From Pedobacter sp. (GTDB lineage Bacteria > Bacteroidota > Bacteroidia > Sphingobacteriales > Sphingobacteriaceae), in assembly GCA_031119475.1 (NCBI GenBank), contig JAVHXV010000005.1, positions 124,001 through 188,000 of the forward strand: DNA of 64,000 nucleotides, read 5' to 3'. The stretch's first letter is position 1. The number at the start of each line of letters is the position of its first letter. The translations under genes and the position numbers were made by a program. The notes under the pieces are model-generated. The model made no database searches. It was not told the origin of the DNA and worked only from the letters and a program-made list of their open reading frames with translations. This document shows positions 35,269 to 43,916 of this stretch, in pieces.

Positions 35269-36903
35269 ATGAAACGAATTTCTCTCCTGGTCGTAGCACT
35301 GGCTTTTATCCTTTTAGGCTGCAATAAGCCGGCGGCAGACCTGATCATCTACAATGCCAAAATCTATACGGTCAACACCAAGTTTGATGTCGTAGAAGCG
35401 ATGGCCGTTAAGAATGGAAAGATTATAGGCTTGGGCAGCAGTGCTGATATCAGACAGCAATATGATGCTTCAGAAGAAATTGACGCACAGGGGAAGAGTG
35501 TTTATCCTGGCTTTATCGATGCGCATGCCCATTTTTTCGGCTATGGTGAAAGCTTACAGAGCGTAGACCTGACCGAGACCAAAAGTTGGGACGAAGTACT
35601 TGAACGGGTGCAGGCCTTTGCCAAGACCCACCCAGATGGCTGGCTAACTGGCAGGGGCTGGGACCAGAACGACTGGGAATCGAAACAGTTTCCGACAAAA
35701 GAAAAGCTTGACCAACTCTTTCCCAACAGGCCTGTACTTTTGGAACGCATTGACGGACATGCCTCCATTGCCAACCAAAGTGCACTCAATGCCGCCGGAA
35801 TTGCAAAATCATTTGCACTTACCGGAGGTGATATCGTAGAAAAAGATGGCAAACTAACTGGCCTCCTGATCGACAATGCGGTAGAGTTGGTCTCCAATAA
35901 AGTACCGCCAATGGATGCGGTCAAAGCCAAAAAAATCTTGCTTGATGCCCAAAGGAACTGTTTTGCTGTAGGCCTCACCACGATAGACGATTGTGGACTG
36001 GACCATGAAGCCGTATCGTTTATCGAAAAGCTTCAGGCAGAAAACGCCCTGAAGATGAGGTTGTACGTAATGTTATCTGATTCGGAGAAAAACTATGACT
36101 ACCTGTTTAAAAGAGGCGCCATCAAAACCGATCGCTTAAATGTTCGTGCGTTTAAGGTCTACGCCGATGGTGCTCTGGGCTCTCGTGGAGCTTGTCTGTT
36201 ACATCCTTATACAGATATGCCGAATAAAACCGGATTTCTGTTGAGCGAGATCAAGCACTTTGAAGAAGTGGCCAAAAAAATCAATGACCATAATTTCCAG
36301 ATGTGCACGCATGCCATTGGCGATTCTGCCAACCGCAGCATACTTAAGATCTATAACCAGGTTTTGGGCGGAAAAAATGATAAGCGTTGGCGCATTGAGC
36401 ACGCACAAGTGGTGGCGCAATCAGACTTTAACCTATTCGGCAAATCGAGCGTTGTCCCTTCTGTGCAGCCCACACACGCCACCTCTGATATGTACTGGGC
36501 CGCAGATCGATTGGGGCCAATTCGGGTAAAAGGAGCATACGCCTATAAACAATTGATGGACCAAAATGGTTGGATACCTTTGGGAACTGATTTCCCGGTC
36601 GAGCAGATCAACCCCATGTTGACGTTTTATGCCGCAACTAGCCGGAAAGATGCAAAAGGATATCCACAAAATGGATTTCAGACCGAAAACAGCCTAACAC
36701 GCGAGCAGGCACTTCGCGGCATGACCATTTGGGCTGCACGTGCAAATTTTGAAGAAAATGAAAAAGGAAGTCTGGAGAAAGGAAAGTTTGCTGATTTTGT
36801 AATCCTGGAAAATGACCTGATGAAAGCCGACGACCAACAGATCCTGACCAATAAAGTATTAAAAACCTACCTAAACGGAGAAAAAGTATATGAAAAAAAA
36901 TAA
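35269..36903 (+). CDS. Amidohydrolase (YtcJ-like, amidohydrolase_3) lipoprotein
   Basis: A metal-dependent hydrolase of the imidazolonepropionase/YtcJ type. The lipobox LLGC (Cys18) points to an envelope lipoprotein, although many relatives are cytosolic. The metal-binding motif is GFIDAHAHFFGY (H86, H88). Later His and Asp ligands lie within ERIDGHASIANQSAL, QMCTHAIGDSANR, RIEHAQVV and GTDFPVEQINP. At 544 aa it has the usual size. The substrate is unknown. The last 14 bases overlap the start of the serine hydrolase gene, so they are translationally coupled. Confidence 0.9.
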   Translation: MKRISLLVVALAFILLGCNKPAADLIIYNAKIYTVNTKFDVVEAMAVKNGKIIGLGSSADIRQQYDASEEIDAQGKSVYPGFIDAHAHFFGYGESLQSVDLTETKSWDEVLERVQAFAKTHPDGWLTGRGWDQNDWESKQFPTKEKLDQLFPNRPVLLERIDGHASIANQSALNAAGIAKSFALTGGDIVEKDGKLTGLLIDNAVELVSNKVPPMDAVKAKKILLDAQRNCFAVGLTTIDDCGLDHEAVSFIEKLQAENALKMRLYVMLSDSEKNYDYLFKRGAIKTDRLNVRAFKVYADGALGSRGACLLHPYTDMPNKTGFLLSEIKHFEEVAKKINDHNFQMCTHAIGDSANRSILKIYNQVLGGKNDKRWRIEHAQVVAQSDFNLFGKSSVVPSVQPTHATSDMYWAADRLGPIRVKGAYAYKQLMDQNGWIPLGTDFPVEQINPMLTFYAATSRKDAKGYPQNGFQTENSLTREQALRGMTIWAARANFEENEKGSLEKGKFADFVILENDLMKADDQQILTNKVLKTYLNGEKVYEKK

Positions 36904-38704
36904 GTTCCTCAGCCTGATCACCACCGGCCTTACTTTCGTTTTTACCTTAACAGCATGCGCCCAGGAACATCAAAAAAATGAACAACGCCTAAAAAAAATA
37001 AATACCATTTCGAGCAGTACAGTGCTTTTGAACAACCAGGCCAGCTTTATCCCGCTTGTCGTATTGGCAGAAAAAAAAGTCGTCTCTATCAACCTAGGAT
37101 TTGAACATCAGGTTGCATTTGATAGCCTTTTGAACAAGTATGCCCAGATAACAGTGATGGATGCCACTAAATATCGTGATTCGGCCACACTGAACGACCT
37201 TGAAGACGACCTAAAATATTTCAATACCGTGATCATTTCATTGAACAACCAGCAGGCTGGCAATGGAAAGGTCATCAATTTTATTGCAGCCGCCGCTAAA
37301 CATAAAAATATCATCATTGCGCTTTTCGGCGAGGGAAAAAACCTCGCTGCCTTTGATGCCATCAATGCGCCGATCGTGTGGAGTGCGCAGGATAATCTAG
37401 AAGCGGCAATGATTGTTCCTCAGGTCATATTTGGCGGCATAGCAGCACAACAGACCTTGACCAAAAACTATTCTTCGAAATACACAAGCGGAAGTGGTTA
37501 CCAGACAAAGGTCACGCGGCTCAAATATACCGTGCCTGAAGATGCCGGTGTAAATTCCGAAAACTTGTTGGAAGTAGACAAGATCGTCAATGAAGCCATT
37601 GCCGGAAAAGCGGCACCGGGCATTGTTGTATTGGTGGCGAAAGATGGAAAGGTGATCTACAACAAGGCATTCGGCTACCATACCTATGATAAATTGCGCC
37701 AAGATCAGGTAACCGACATTTTTGACCTGGCATCGGTAACCAAGATTACCGCAACAACGCCATCAGTGATGCGTCTTGTAGAACAGGGTAAATTGATGTT
37801 GGATACCAATATTGGCTATTATATCCCGAAGGCCAGGAATACGCCGATGAACAACATCCACATCCGTGAAGTGATGCTGCACCAGGCTGGATTTATCCCC
37901 TACATTCCTTTTCATAATTTTATCAAGGAAGGAGATTATAGCCGCGATTCTTCAGCAAATTATCCGACCAAGGTTGCCGATAACTACTACATCAAAAAAG
38001 GGTTCTTCAGCGATTTCATGTGGCCAAAGATGCTCAATTCGCCCATCAAGACCCGTGGAACTTATGTATATAGCGACATCAGCATGTATGTGATGCAGGA
38101 TATCGTTGAGCACATTACGGAAAAACCTGAAAATCAATATGTTCTAGATAATTTTTATACCCCATTGGGGATGCATACCGCAGGATACCTGCCTAGAAAC
38201 CGTTTTTCGAAAGATCAGATCGTGCCTACAGAAGACGATAAAGCTTTTAGAAAGACCTTGTTGGAAGGCTATGTACATGATCAGGGTGCGGCCCTAAAAG
38301 GTGGCGTAGCAGGTCATGCCGGCTTGTTCGCCAGTGCGAATGACCTGGCCATCTATTATCAATTGTTGCTCAATAAAGGAACTTATGGCGGTGAACAATA
38401 TTTTAAGCCACAAACGGTAGACATGTTTACGGCCAAACAATCTAATGTGAGCAGACGAGGCTTGGGATTTGATCGCTGGGATCCGGACCTGACCAAGAAA
38501 TATCCTTCAGAACTGGCTTCTTCGCAAACCTATGGACATACCGGCTATACAGGAATAGGCGTTTGGGTCGATCCTTCACGCGGATTGGTCTATATTTTCC
38601 TTTCGAACCGCGTAAACCCAACCGTAACCGAAAACCTGGGCAACATGCGCATCCGTCCACGCATCCAGGATGCAATCAACAGGGCTATTGATAAAGGACT
38701 TTAG
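36890..38704 (+). CDS. Serine hydrolase: GH3 C-terminal-like remnant fused to a beta-lactamase-type domain
   Basis: A lipoprotein (LTAC, Cys23). Residues 38-192 look like the C-terminal domain of family 3 glycoside hydrolases (SSTVLLNNQASFIPL near the start, FGGIAAQQTLTK at 181-192) but without the catalytic domain. A linker leads into a class C beta-lactamase/esterase domain with S282-x-x-K285 in LASVTKITATTPS, then YSDISMYVMQD (YxN-like position Tyr-Ser-Asp) and a GHTGYTGIG motif. Bacteroidota encode full-length GH3-beta-lactamase fusions of about 1000 aa, so this looks like a shortened derivative. A role as peptidase or esterase on cell-wall material is inferred. Confidence 0.87.
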   Translation: MKKNKFLSLITTGLTFVFTLTACAQEHQKNEQRLKKINTISSSTVLLNNQASFIPLVVLAEKKVVSINLGFEHQVAFDSLLNKYAQITVMDATKYRDSATLNDLEDDLKYFNTVIISLNNQQAGNGKVINFIAAAAKHKNIIIALFGEGKNLAAFDAINAPIVWSAQDNLEAAMIVPQVIFGGIAAQQTLTKNYSSKYTSGSGYQTKVTRLKYTVPEDAGVNSENLLEVDKIVNEAIAGKAAPGIVVLVAKDGKVIYNKAFGYHTYDKLRQDQVTDIFDLASVTKITATTPSVMRLVEQGKLMLDTNIGYYIPKARNTPMNNIHIREVMLHQAGFIPYIPFHNFIKEGDYSRDSSANYPTKVADNYYIKKGFFSDFMWPKMLNSPIKTRGTYVYSDISMYVMQDIVEHITEKPENQYVLDNFYTPLGMHTAGYLPRNRFSKDQIVPTEDDKAFRKTLLEGYVHDQGAALKGGVAGHAGLFASANDLAIYYQLLLNKGTYGGEQYFKPQTVDMFTAKQSNVSRRGLGFDRWDPDLTKKYPSELASSQTYGHTGYTGIGVWVDPSRGLVYIFLSNRVNPTVTENLGNMRIRPRIQDAINRAIDKGL

Positions 38705-38718
38705 TAGTTTTAAGTTGG

Positions 38719-38774
38719 CATTTGTCATGCTCAATGCCGTGAGGCATCTCCGTATGCATTCAGCATGACAAATG
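38719..38774. repeat. Nested palindromic element at a convergent gene junction
   Basis: A perfect 13-bp inverted repeat (CATTTGTCATGCT at 38719-38731, its complement at 38762-38774) encloses a smaller hairpin ATGCC-gtga-GGCAT (38734-38747). It lies between the stop of the serine hydrolase and the stop of the minus-strand oxygenase gene, where it could terminate transcription both ways. The TGTCATGCT arm recalls a palindromic repeat I associate with Bacteroidota genomes. Confidence 0.75.
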
Positions 38775-38775
38775 G

Positions 38776-39738
38776 TTACTTCTTCAATCCGATCTCCCGC
38801 AAGCGCTCGTCAAGGTACTCGCCTGCAGTCATGTCGCTATAAACTTTAGGATGTTCGGCATCAATGGTAGAGGGCAGACTGGTCAGATCCATGTCAGAAC
38901 GGGGATGAAGGAAAAATGGAACTGAAAAACGTGAAGTCTTCATCAGTTCACGTGGAGGATTTACCACGCGGTGTGTGGTGGATTTAAGTTTGTTGTTGGT
39001 TAAACGCTGTAACATATCCCCTACGTTAACTACGATATCGGTATGATGGGCCTTGATCGGCAGCCATTCATTGCTTCTGGTCAATACTTCCAGTCCGTCG
39101 GCACTGGCCCCGATCAATAAGGTGATCAGGTTGATGTCTTCGTGTGCACCAGCCCTTACCGCATCATCTGGAAGCGCATCTGGATCTTCGATCGGGAAAT
39201 AATGGATCCCCCTTAAGATGGAATTGCCATTGTGTACGTGTTTATCAAAATAATCGATTGGCAATTTGAGGTAGGTTGCAATGGCCCTTAACAGCTGTTT
39301 CCCATTCTCTTCCAGCTTCATGTAGATTTCTCTGGTAACTTTATTAAAATCAGGTATTTCTGTTAAAACTTCGTTATCTGGATATTCATTTTTGATAGGG
39401 TCGTTATCGGTTACTTCATTTCCGATTTGCCAAAATTCCTTTAGATCAGCCGTCTTTGCCCCTTTTGCTGTTTCCTTGCCTGCACTGGTATAGCCTCTCT
39501 GTCCGGCCAGCTCTGGTTTTTCATACTTGTGCTTTACATCCAAGGGCAAAGCAAAAACAGCCTTGATGTTGGCATACAGTTTATCGATCAGTTCTTGGCT
39601 CACACCATGGTTGGTAATGGTTACAAAGCCAGAATCGTTAAAGGCCCTGCCCAATTCATCAGAAAATTTTTTGCGTTGCTCTTCTGTACCATTGATGTAA
39701 GTGCCTAGGTCAAGGCAAGGAATATAAGGTGTTGACAT
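38776..39738 (-). CDS. Isopenicillin N synthase-like 2-oxoglutarate/Fe(II) oxygenase
   Basis: A non-haem iron oxygenase of the IPNS/DIOX family. The N-terminal DIOX_N part has GFVTITNHGVSQELID. The iron ligands are H199 and D201 in AGAHEDINLITLL and H256 in STTHRVVNPP, and the 2-oxoglutarate-binding pair is R270 and S272 (SRFSVPFF). The length of 320 aa is typical. It has no signal peptide, so it is cytosolic. No biosynthetic cluster surrounds it, so a substrate cannot be proposed. It converges with the serine hydrolase gene. Confidence 0.92.
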   Translation of the reverse strand: MSTPYIPCLDLGTYINGTEEQRKKFSDELGRAFNDSGFVTITNHGVSQELIDKLYANIKAVFALPLDVKHKYEKPELAGQRGYTSAGKETAKGAKTADLKEFWQIGNEVTDNDPIKNEYPDNEVLTEIPDFNKVTREIYMKLEENGKQLLRAIATYLKLPIDYFDKHVHNGNSILRGIHYFPIEDPDALPDDAVRAGAHEDINLITLLIGASADGLEVLTRSNEWLPIKAHHTDIVVNVGDMLQRLTNNKLKSTTHRVVNPPRELMKTSRFSVPFFLHPRSDMDLTSLPSTIDAEHPKVYSDMTAGEYLDERLREIGLKK

Positions 39739-39958
39739 ATTTTTTTATTTAATGATTTAAAATTAGAAAAGATATGTTAATAAGCACGGAACGGACCGCT
39801 CATTGTAAGTTAACAATTTCACAAACAATTTGTTAAGTTATCAACAAAAATTATAATTTCACAATCGCCCTCTTTTGTCAGCCTGAAGTCTGATTTTGGA
39901 CAATAGAAACTATCCATGCAAATTTTTCGTAAGATTGATATAAAGATAAACTAATCTC

Positions 39959-40558
39959 ATGAAACGACTGGCCATCTTAACCTGTATCCTTTTTTCGATC
40001 TTGAACGTACATGCGCAGCAACAAAAACTCCAAAAAGCTACGTTCGGCATGGGCTGTTTTTGGTGTACGGAAGCTATTTTTCAACGATTAAACGGGGTGA
40101 TTTCTGTAAAATCAGGTTATGAAGGCGGAGATGTTCCAAATCCCAGCTATGAAGACGTCTGCACCGGGACCACCAATCACGCGGAGGTAATTGAGATCAA
40201 TTTTGATCCTTCAAAGATCAGCTACGATGAGCTTTTGGAAGTTTTTTGGAAAAGCCACGATCCTACCACGCTGAACAGACAGGGTGCAGATGAAGGCACG
40301 CAATACCGTTCGGTCATTTTTTACCACACCGATGAGCAAAAAGCCATCGCTGCCAAGTACAAAGAAGAGCTGAACAAAACAAAGGCTTTTGGAAAGCCCG
40401 TAGTTACCGCGATCGAAAAAGCGATGCCATTTTACGTGGCAGAAAATTATCACCAGAGCTATTTTCTCAAAAATGGACAGGCGCCTTATTGCCGTTTGGT
40501 CATCCTTCCTAAAATGGAAAAACTGGAGAAATTGTTCAAAGCTAAGTTAAAGCACTAG
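39959..40558 (+). CDS. msrA: Exported peptide methionine sulfoxide reductase A
   Basis: It repairs S-methionine sulfoxide in proteins. A signal peptide (KRLAILTCILFSILNVHAQ) directs it to the periplasm. The catalytic site is GMGCFWCTEA with C33 as nucleophile; C36 lies in the same motif. The resolving Cys is probably in APYCRLVI near the C-terminus. Other MsrA motifs are GYEGG, NHAEVIEINFDP, GTQYRSVIFY and ENYHQSYF. The length is 199 aa. The 220-base gap upstream to the divergent oxygenase is AT-rich and holds no element I can support. Confidence 0.95.
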   Translation: MKRLAILTCILFSILNVHAQQQKLQKATFGMGCFWCTEAIFQRLNGVISVKSGYEGGDVPNPSYEDVCTGTTNHAEVIEINFDPSKISYDELLEVFWKSHDPTTLNRQGADEGTQYRSVIFYHTDEQKAIAAKYKEELNKTKAFGKPVVTAIEKAMPFYVAENYHQSYFLKNGQAPYCRLVILPKMEKLEKLFKAKLKH

Positions 40559-40688
40559 TTCTACCATTACGGCCAAAGACATCAAGCTTGTGGCACCGAA
40601 TGTAAAAATTTGTTAAACAAAGCACCAATTCTCTTTCCCTCATCCAATAATCAATATATTAGCAGATATTCCATTAGCTATATTATTG

Positions 40689-43409
40689 ATGAAGTTGTCG
40701 AGAATTCTTTTTACGCTCCTTATTTTAACTTTTGCTTTCCAGGCAACTGCTTTTGCCCAACAGGACAGTGTGGTTTTGAACGGAATCCTTTCCAAAACAA
40801 AAAGGCTTTCCGACGAACAGCCCATTGAAAAAGTCTATCTCCATTTCGACAAGCCCTATTATGCGGTGGCCGATACCATGTGGTTTAAGGCCTATGTAAC
40901 CATTGAGCAAAATTTGCCTTCCCCATTGAGCAAAATTGTTTACGTTGAAGTTAGGAACGACAAAGATTCGCTTATCCAAACTGTAAAACTGCCCTTAAAA
41001 AATAGCGTGGCCTATGGAAATATCCCATTGAACATGCAGAATTACAAACAGGGCAACTATTATGTACGCGCCTATACGCTCTGGATGCTGAATTTTCATG
41101 ATGCCTACTATTTTTCCAAAAACATAGCCATTGGCGAAGCCATTGATAAACAGCTGCTCACCAATATCTCCTATCGCCATGAGCAGGTAGACAAGAACAT
41201 CAGGTCTACCATCAAAATCCAATTTAAGGACCTCACCAAAAAACCATACGCGAACAAGGCAGTCAATTGGAGCGTACTTTCCAATTTTGACGAGTTTAGC
41301 CGTGGAAAAGGTACAACCGATCAGAATGGCATATTGACATTAACGGTAACCAGCAAGAATGGAGAACCGATCAGCTCTGGGAACATCATGACCGATATCA
41401 GCATTGCCGAAAAAGATATAGCCAGTGCTTCATTTAAGCTGAAACAGGTGGTCAACGATGCCGATTTCCAGTTTTTCCCAGAAGGGGGAGCCTTTATTGC
41501 CGGCATTCCAAACCAGGTCGCTTTTAAGGCCCTCAAATCGTCGGGATTGGGCCTTGATGTAAAGGGAGTGATCTTGGATGACCAGAACAATGAAGTGACC
41601 ACTTTCAATTCTGCTTATGCTGGAATGGGCTCTTTCTTTATTTCACCGGAAATAGCTAAAAAATACAGGGCAAAAGTTACTTTCAAGGATGGATCGACAA
41701 AGCTATTTGAATTGCCGAAAGTGACCGAATCGGGCATCGGACTCCAAGTGGCCAACAGCACGCCAGACCTCATTAACCTAAAAATCCTGTCCAATGAAGC
41801 CTATTATGCTGCCAATAAGGATAAGAGTTATTTTGTAGTCGCACAGAACAGCAATATTGTATATTATGCGGCCAAAACTACCTTAAAGAACCAGGTCATC
41901 ATTACCAAAATCCCTAAAAAAGGCTTCCCATCTGGTATTTTACAGCTTACTTTATTTGACGAAAAAGGAGAGCCTATTAGTGAGCGCCTTGTTTTTGTGC
42001 TCCATCCAGAGGCGATCAACCTCACCGTCAAAACCGACCTGCCGGCCTATAAGCCTCGCCAAAAGGTAAAGATGACCATCGATTCGAAGAGTGCAGGATT
42101 GCCCATTATGGGAGATTTTTCGGTATCGGTAATCGACGAGCAAAAAGTTCCTGTAGATGAGAACAGTGAAACTACGATCTTAAGTTCGCTCTTGCTAACT
42201 GCTGACCTGCAGGGATATGTAGAAAAACCAAATTATTACTTCAATAAAACAGACGACAAGAAATTAGCCGACTTGGATAAACTGATGCTCACACAAGGTT
42301 ATCGGCGATTTGCTTATAAAGAAATCCTTGCCGGAAAGTACCCAGCAGTTTCTTATTTGCCCGAAGACGGAATGAGCATTTCTGGCACACTTAGGGACCG
42401 TACGGGAATGCCGATCAGAAAAGGCGCGATGCGATTGATGGTAACGGGAAAACCCATTTCGGCCGAAACATTAACGAGCAACATGGGCGTCTTCAATTTT
42501 AAAAACCTGATGATTCCCGATTCCTCACAAGTGGTGGTCAGTGCGAAATACAATGCGAATTCTGCCAATATGATGATCATGCTAGATGGATCTCCCGCTC
42601 CTGGCACTGGCAGAAACATAAATATTGCTGATGAGGTCCTGAATATCGATACTGTTCTTTCCTCCTATCTGGCCAATAGCCAAAAACAATACCGCTACCT
42701 CAGAACGCTCAAGACAGTTGAGGTAAAAGGCACAGCTGTTAAAAAACCAAATCATGCAGACCATCCGGCGCTGAGCGGCTTAAGTGCCAACCCCGACCAC
42801 ATCTTGAACGCCGATCGATTTACGGCTTGTAACATGTTGCTCGAGTGCCTTAAGGCCCAGGCCACCGGCCTAACTTTTGATACCGAGAATTTTTACGTGT
42901 CTAGGGATTATAACCAGGGCAGCAGGAAAGCTGTGCAGGTTTTCTTGAATGGGATGCCAGTTACGGCCAATGACATCAACAATGTCAGTATCGCTGAAGT
43001 CGAATCGGTAGAAATCTTCTTAAGGGATGACCTCGGCACCATTGATCGGATGTATGGAACCAAGGGTGTGCTGGTCATCAATACCAAGAAAGCTCCTGTA
43101 GGCAAAAAAATAAGCAAACAGGAACTATTGGATATGCTGCCGAAAAATGACATCGTTACTTTTAGTCCGCTCGGATACGCCAAAGAGCGACAATTCTATT
43201 CACCAAAGTATCTGCCTAATGTGATGTATCCAAACAGCGATCTCAGGACCACCATTTATTGGAACCCAAAAGTGCTGACCGATGAAAAAGGGAATTTCAG
43301 TTTTGAATTCTTCAATGCCGATGGAAAAGGAACTTACCGCGCAGTGGTTGAAGGATTTGATAAAAATGGCAATCTTGGCAGGGCTGTGTTTAAGTATACG
43401 GTTAAATAG
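40689..43409 (+). CDS. Large exported protein with MG2-like domains and a TonB-receptor plug domain but no barrel
   Basis: The start is the ATG at 40689 (a TTG one codon upstream is ignored). It gives the signal peptide KLSRILFTLLILTFAFQATA. Residues about 40-560 contain alpha-2-macroglobulin-type MG2 modules (EKVYLHFDKPYYAVADTMWF, LTVKTDLPAYKPRQKVKM). A carboxypeptidase-regulatory-like segment follows (SISGTLRDRTGMPI), and near residues 750-805 is a plug-like domain (VQVFLNGMPVTANDINNV, IEVESVEIFL-like and TKGVLVINTKK). The last 90 residues return to an MG-type fold (TTIYWNPKVLTDEKGNFSFE). No outer-membrane barrel follows the plug. The function is unknown; outer-membrane assembly or protease inhibition are possibilities. 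Confidence 0.82.
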   Translation: MKLSRILFTLLILTFAFQATAFAQQDSVVLNGILSKTKRLSDEQPIEKVYLHFDKPYYAVADTMWFKAYVTIEQNLPSPLSKIVYVEVRNDKDSLIQTVKLPLKNSVAYGNIPLNMQNYKQGNYYVRAYTLWMLNFHDAYYFSKNIAIGEAIDKQLLTNISYRHEQVDKNIRSTIKIQFKDLTKKPYANKAVNWSVLSNFDEFSRGKGTTDQNGILTLTVTSKNGEPISSGNIMTDISIAEKDIASASFKLKQVVNDADFQFFPEGGAFIAGIPNQVAFKALKSSGLGLDVKGVILDDQNNEVTTFNSAYAGMGSFFISPEIAKKYRAKVTFKDGSTKLFELPKVTESGIGLQVANSTPDLINLKILSNEAYYAANKDKSYFVVAQNSNIVYYAAKTTLKNQVIITKIPKKGFPSGILQLTLFDEKGEPISERLVFVLHPEAINLTVKTDLPAYKPRQKVKMTIDSKSAGLPIMGDFSVSVIDEQKVPVDENSETTILSSLLLTADLQGYVEKPNYYFNKTDDKKLADLDKLMLTQGYRRFAYKEILAGKYPAVSYLPEDGMSISGTLRDRTGMPIRKGAMRLMVTGKPISAETLTSNMGVFNFKNLMIPDSSQVVVSAKYNANSANMMIMLDGSPAPGTGRNINIADEVLNIDTVLSSYLANSQKQYRYLRTLKTVEVKGTAVKKPNHADHPALSGLSANPDHILNADRFTACNMLLECLKAQATGLTFDTENFYVSRDYNQGSRKAVQVFLNGMPVTANDINNVSIAEVESVEIFLRDDLGTIDRMYGTKGVLVINTKKAPVGKKISKQELLDMLPKNDIVTFSPLGYAKERQFYSPKYLPNVMYPNSDLRTTIYWNPKVLTDEKGNFSFEFFNADGKGTYRAVVEGFDKNGNLGRAVFKYTVK

Positions 43410-43426
43410 TTGGCTGTTTTTAGTTC

Positions 43427-43515
43427 GCAGTTGGCAGGTTGGAAAGTTGAATAAGGAATTCAACTTTCCAACCTGCCAACTGCAACCTGCAACCTGCAAC
43501 CTGTAACCTGTAACC
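43427..43515. repeat. Perfect 25-bp inverted repeat followed by AACCTGC heptamers
   Basis: The arms 43427-43451 and 43459-43483 are exact reverse complements with a 7-nt loop (TAAGGAA). Immediately afterwards the 7-base word (c/t)AACCTG occurs about five times, up to 43515. It lies between the convergent stop at 43409 and the stop at 43518 and so is a good candidate for a two-way terminator. Confidence 0.85.
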
Positions 43516-43517
43516 CA

Positions 43518-43889
43518 CTAAATCAACTTAGACTTAATTCCAGCGCACAAATCTTCCAATTTTTTGCAGTTCTGAGGAGAATTATCTTGCCAATTAAAGT
43601 GTAGGCCCACTTTTCCGGGTGCGGTAGAAAGGTGGAACCTGAGCGTGTCTCCGAGGTTGATTTCAGAATCCCGGTCCTGCTCGGGGTTGCTGAACAGCTT
43701 ATCCTCATGCAAGGTTTGCTTAATGTAATTTAGGACCTGCGTTGTTTTCCGATCAGGAAATTTAGCTTTAAACTGATAGCTGGAGCTTGTTTTGGTTACG
43801 GCAATCGAATGCCCGTTCCTATTCCCAAAATTGCAGCCTACCATAAAGCTCAATGTGGTGGCCATGATCATTAATCCGATTCGTTTCAT
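43518..43889 (-). CDS. Small lipoprotein of unknown function
   Basis: 123 aa. The signal peptide ends in a lipobox FMVGC (Cys19). The mature part contains TKTSSSYQFKAKFPDRKTTQ, VLNYIKQTLHEDKLFSN and LGDTLRFHLSTAPGKVGLHF, which suggests one alpha-beta domain. There is a Cys pair near the C-terminus (NCKKLEDLCAG). I do not recognise the family. It lies 27 bases downstream of the outer-membrane barrel gene on the same strand, so cotranscription is likely. Confidence 0.68.
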   Translation of the reverse strand: MKRIGLMIMATTLSFMVGCNFGNRNGHSIAVTKTSSSYQFKAKFPDRKTTQVLNYIKQTLHEDKLFSNPEQDRDSEINLGDTLRFHLSTAPGKVGLHFNWQDNSPQNCKKLEDLCAGIKSKLI

Positions 43890-43916
43890 ATGATGTGTGA
43901 TTGAGGTGTCTGTGCT

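Noticed and set aside
35541..35981. 146-codon minus-strand open frame
   Set aside because: It is antisense to the amidohydrolase, which has metal-site motifs over the same stretch.
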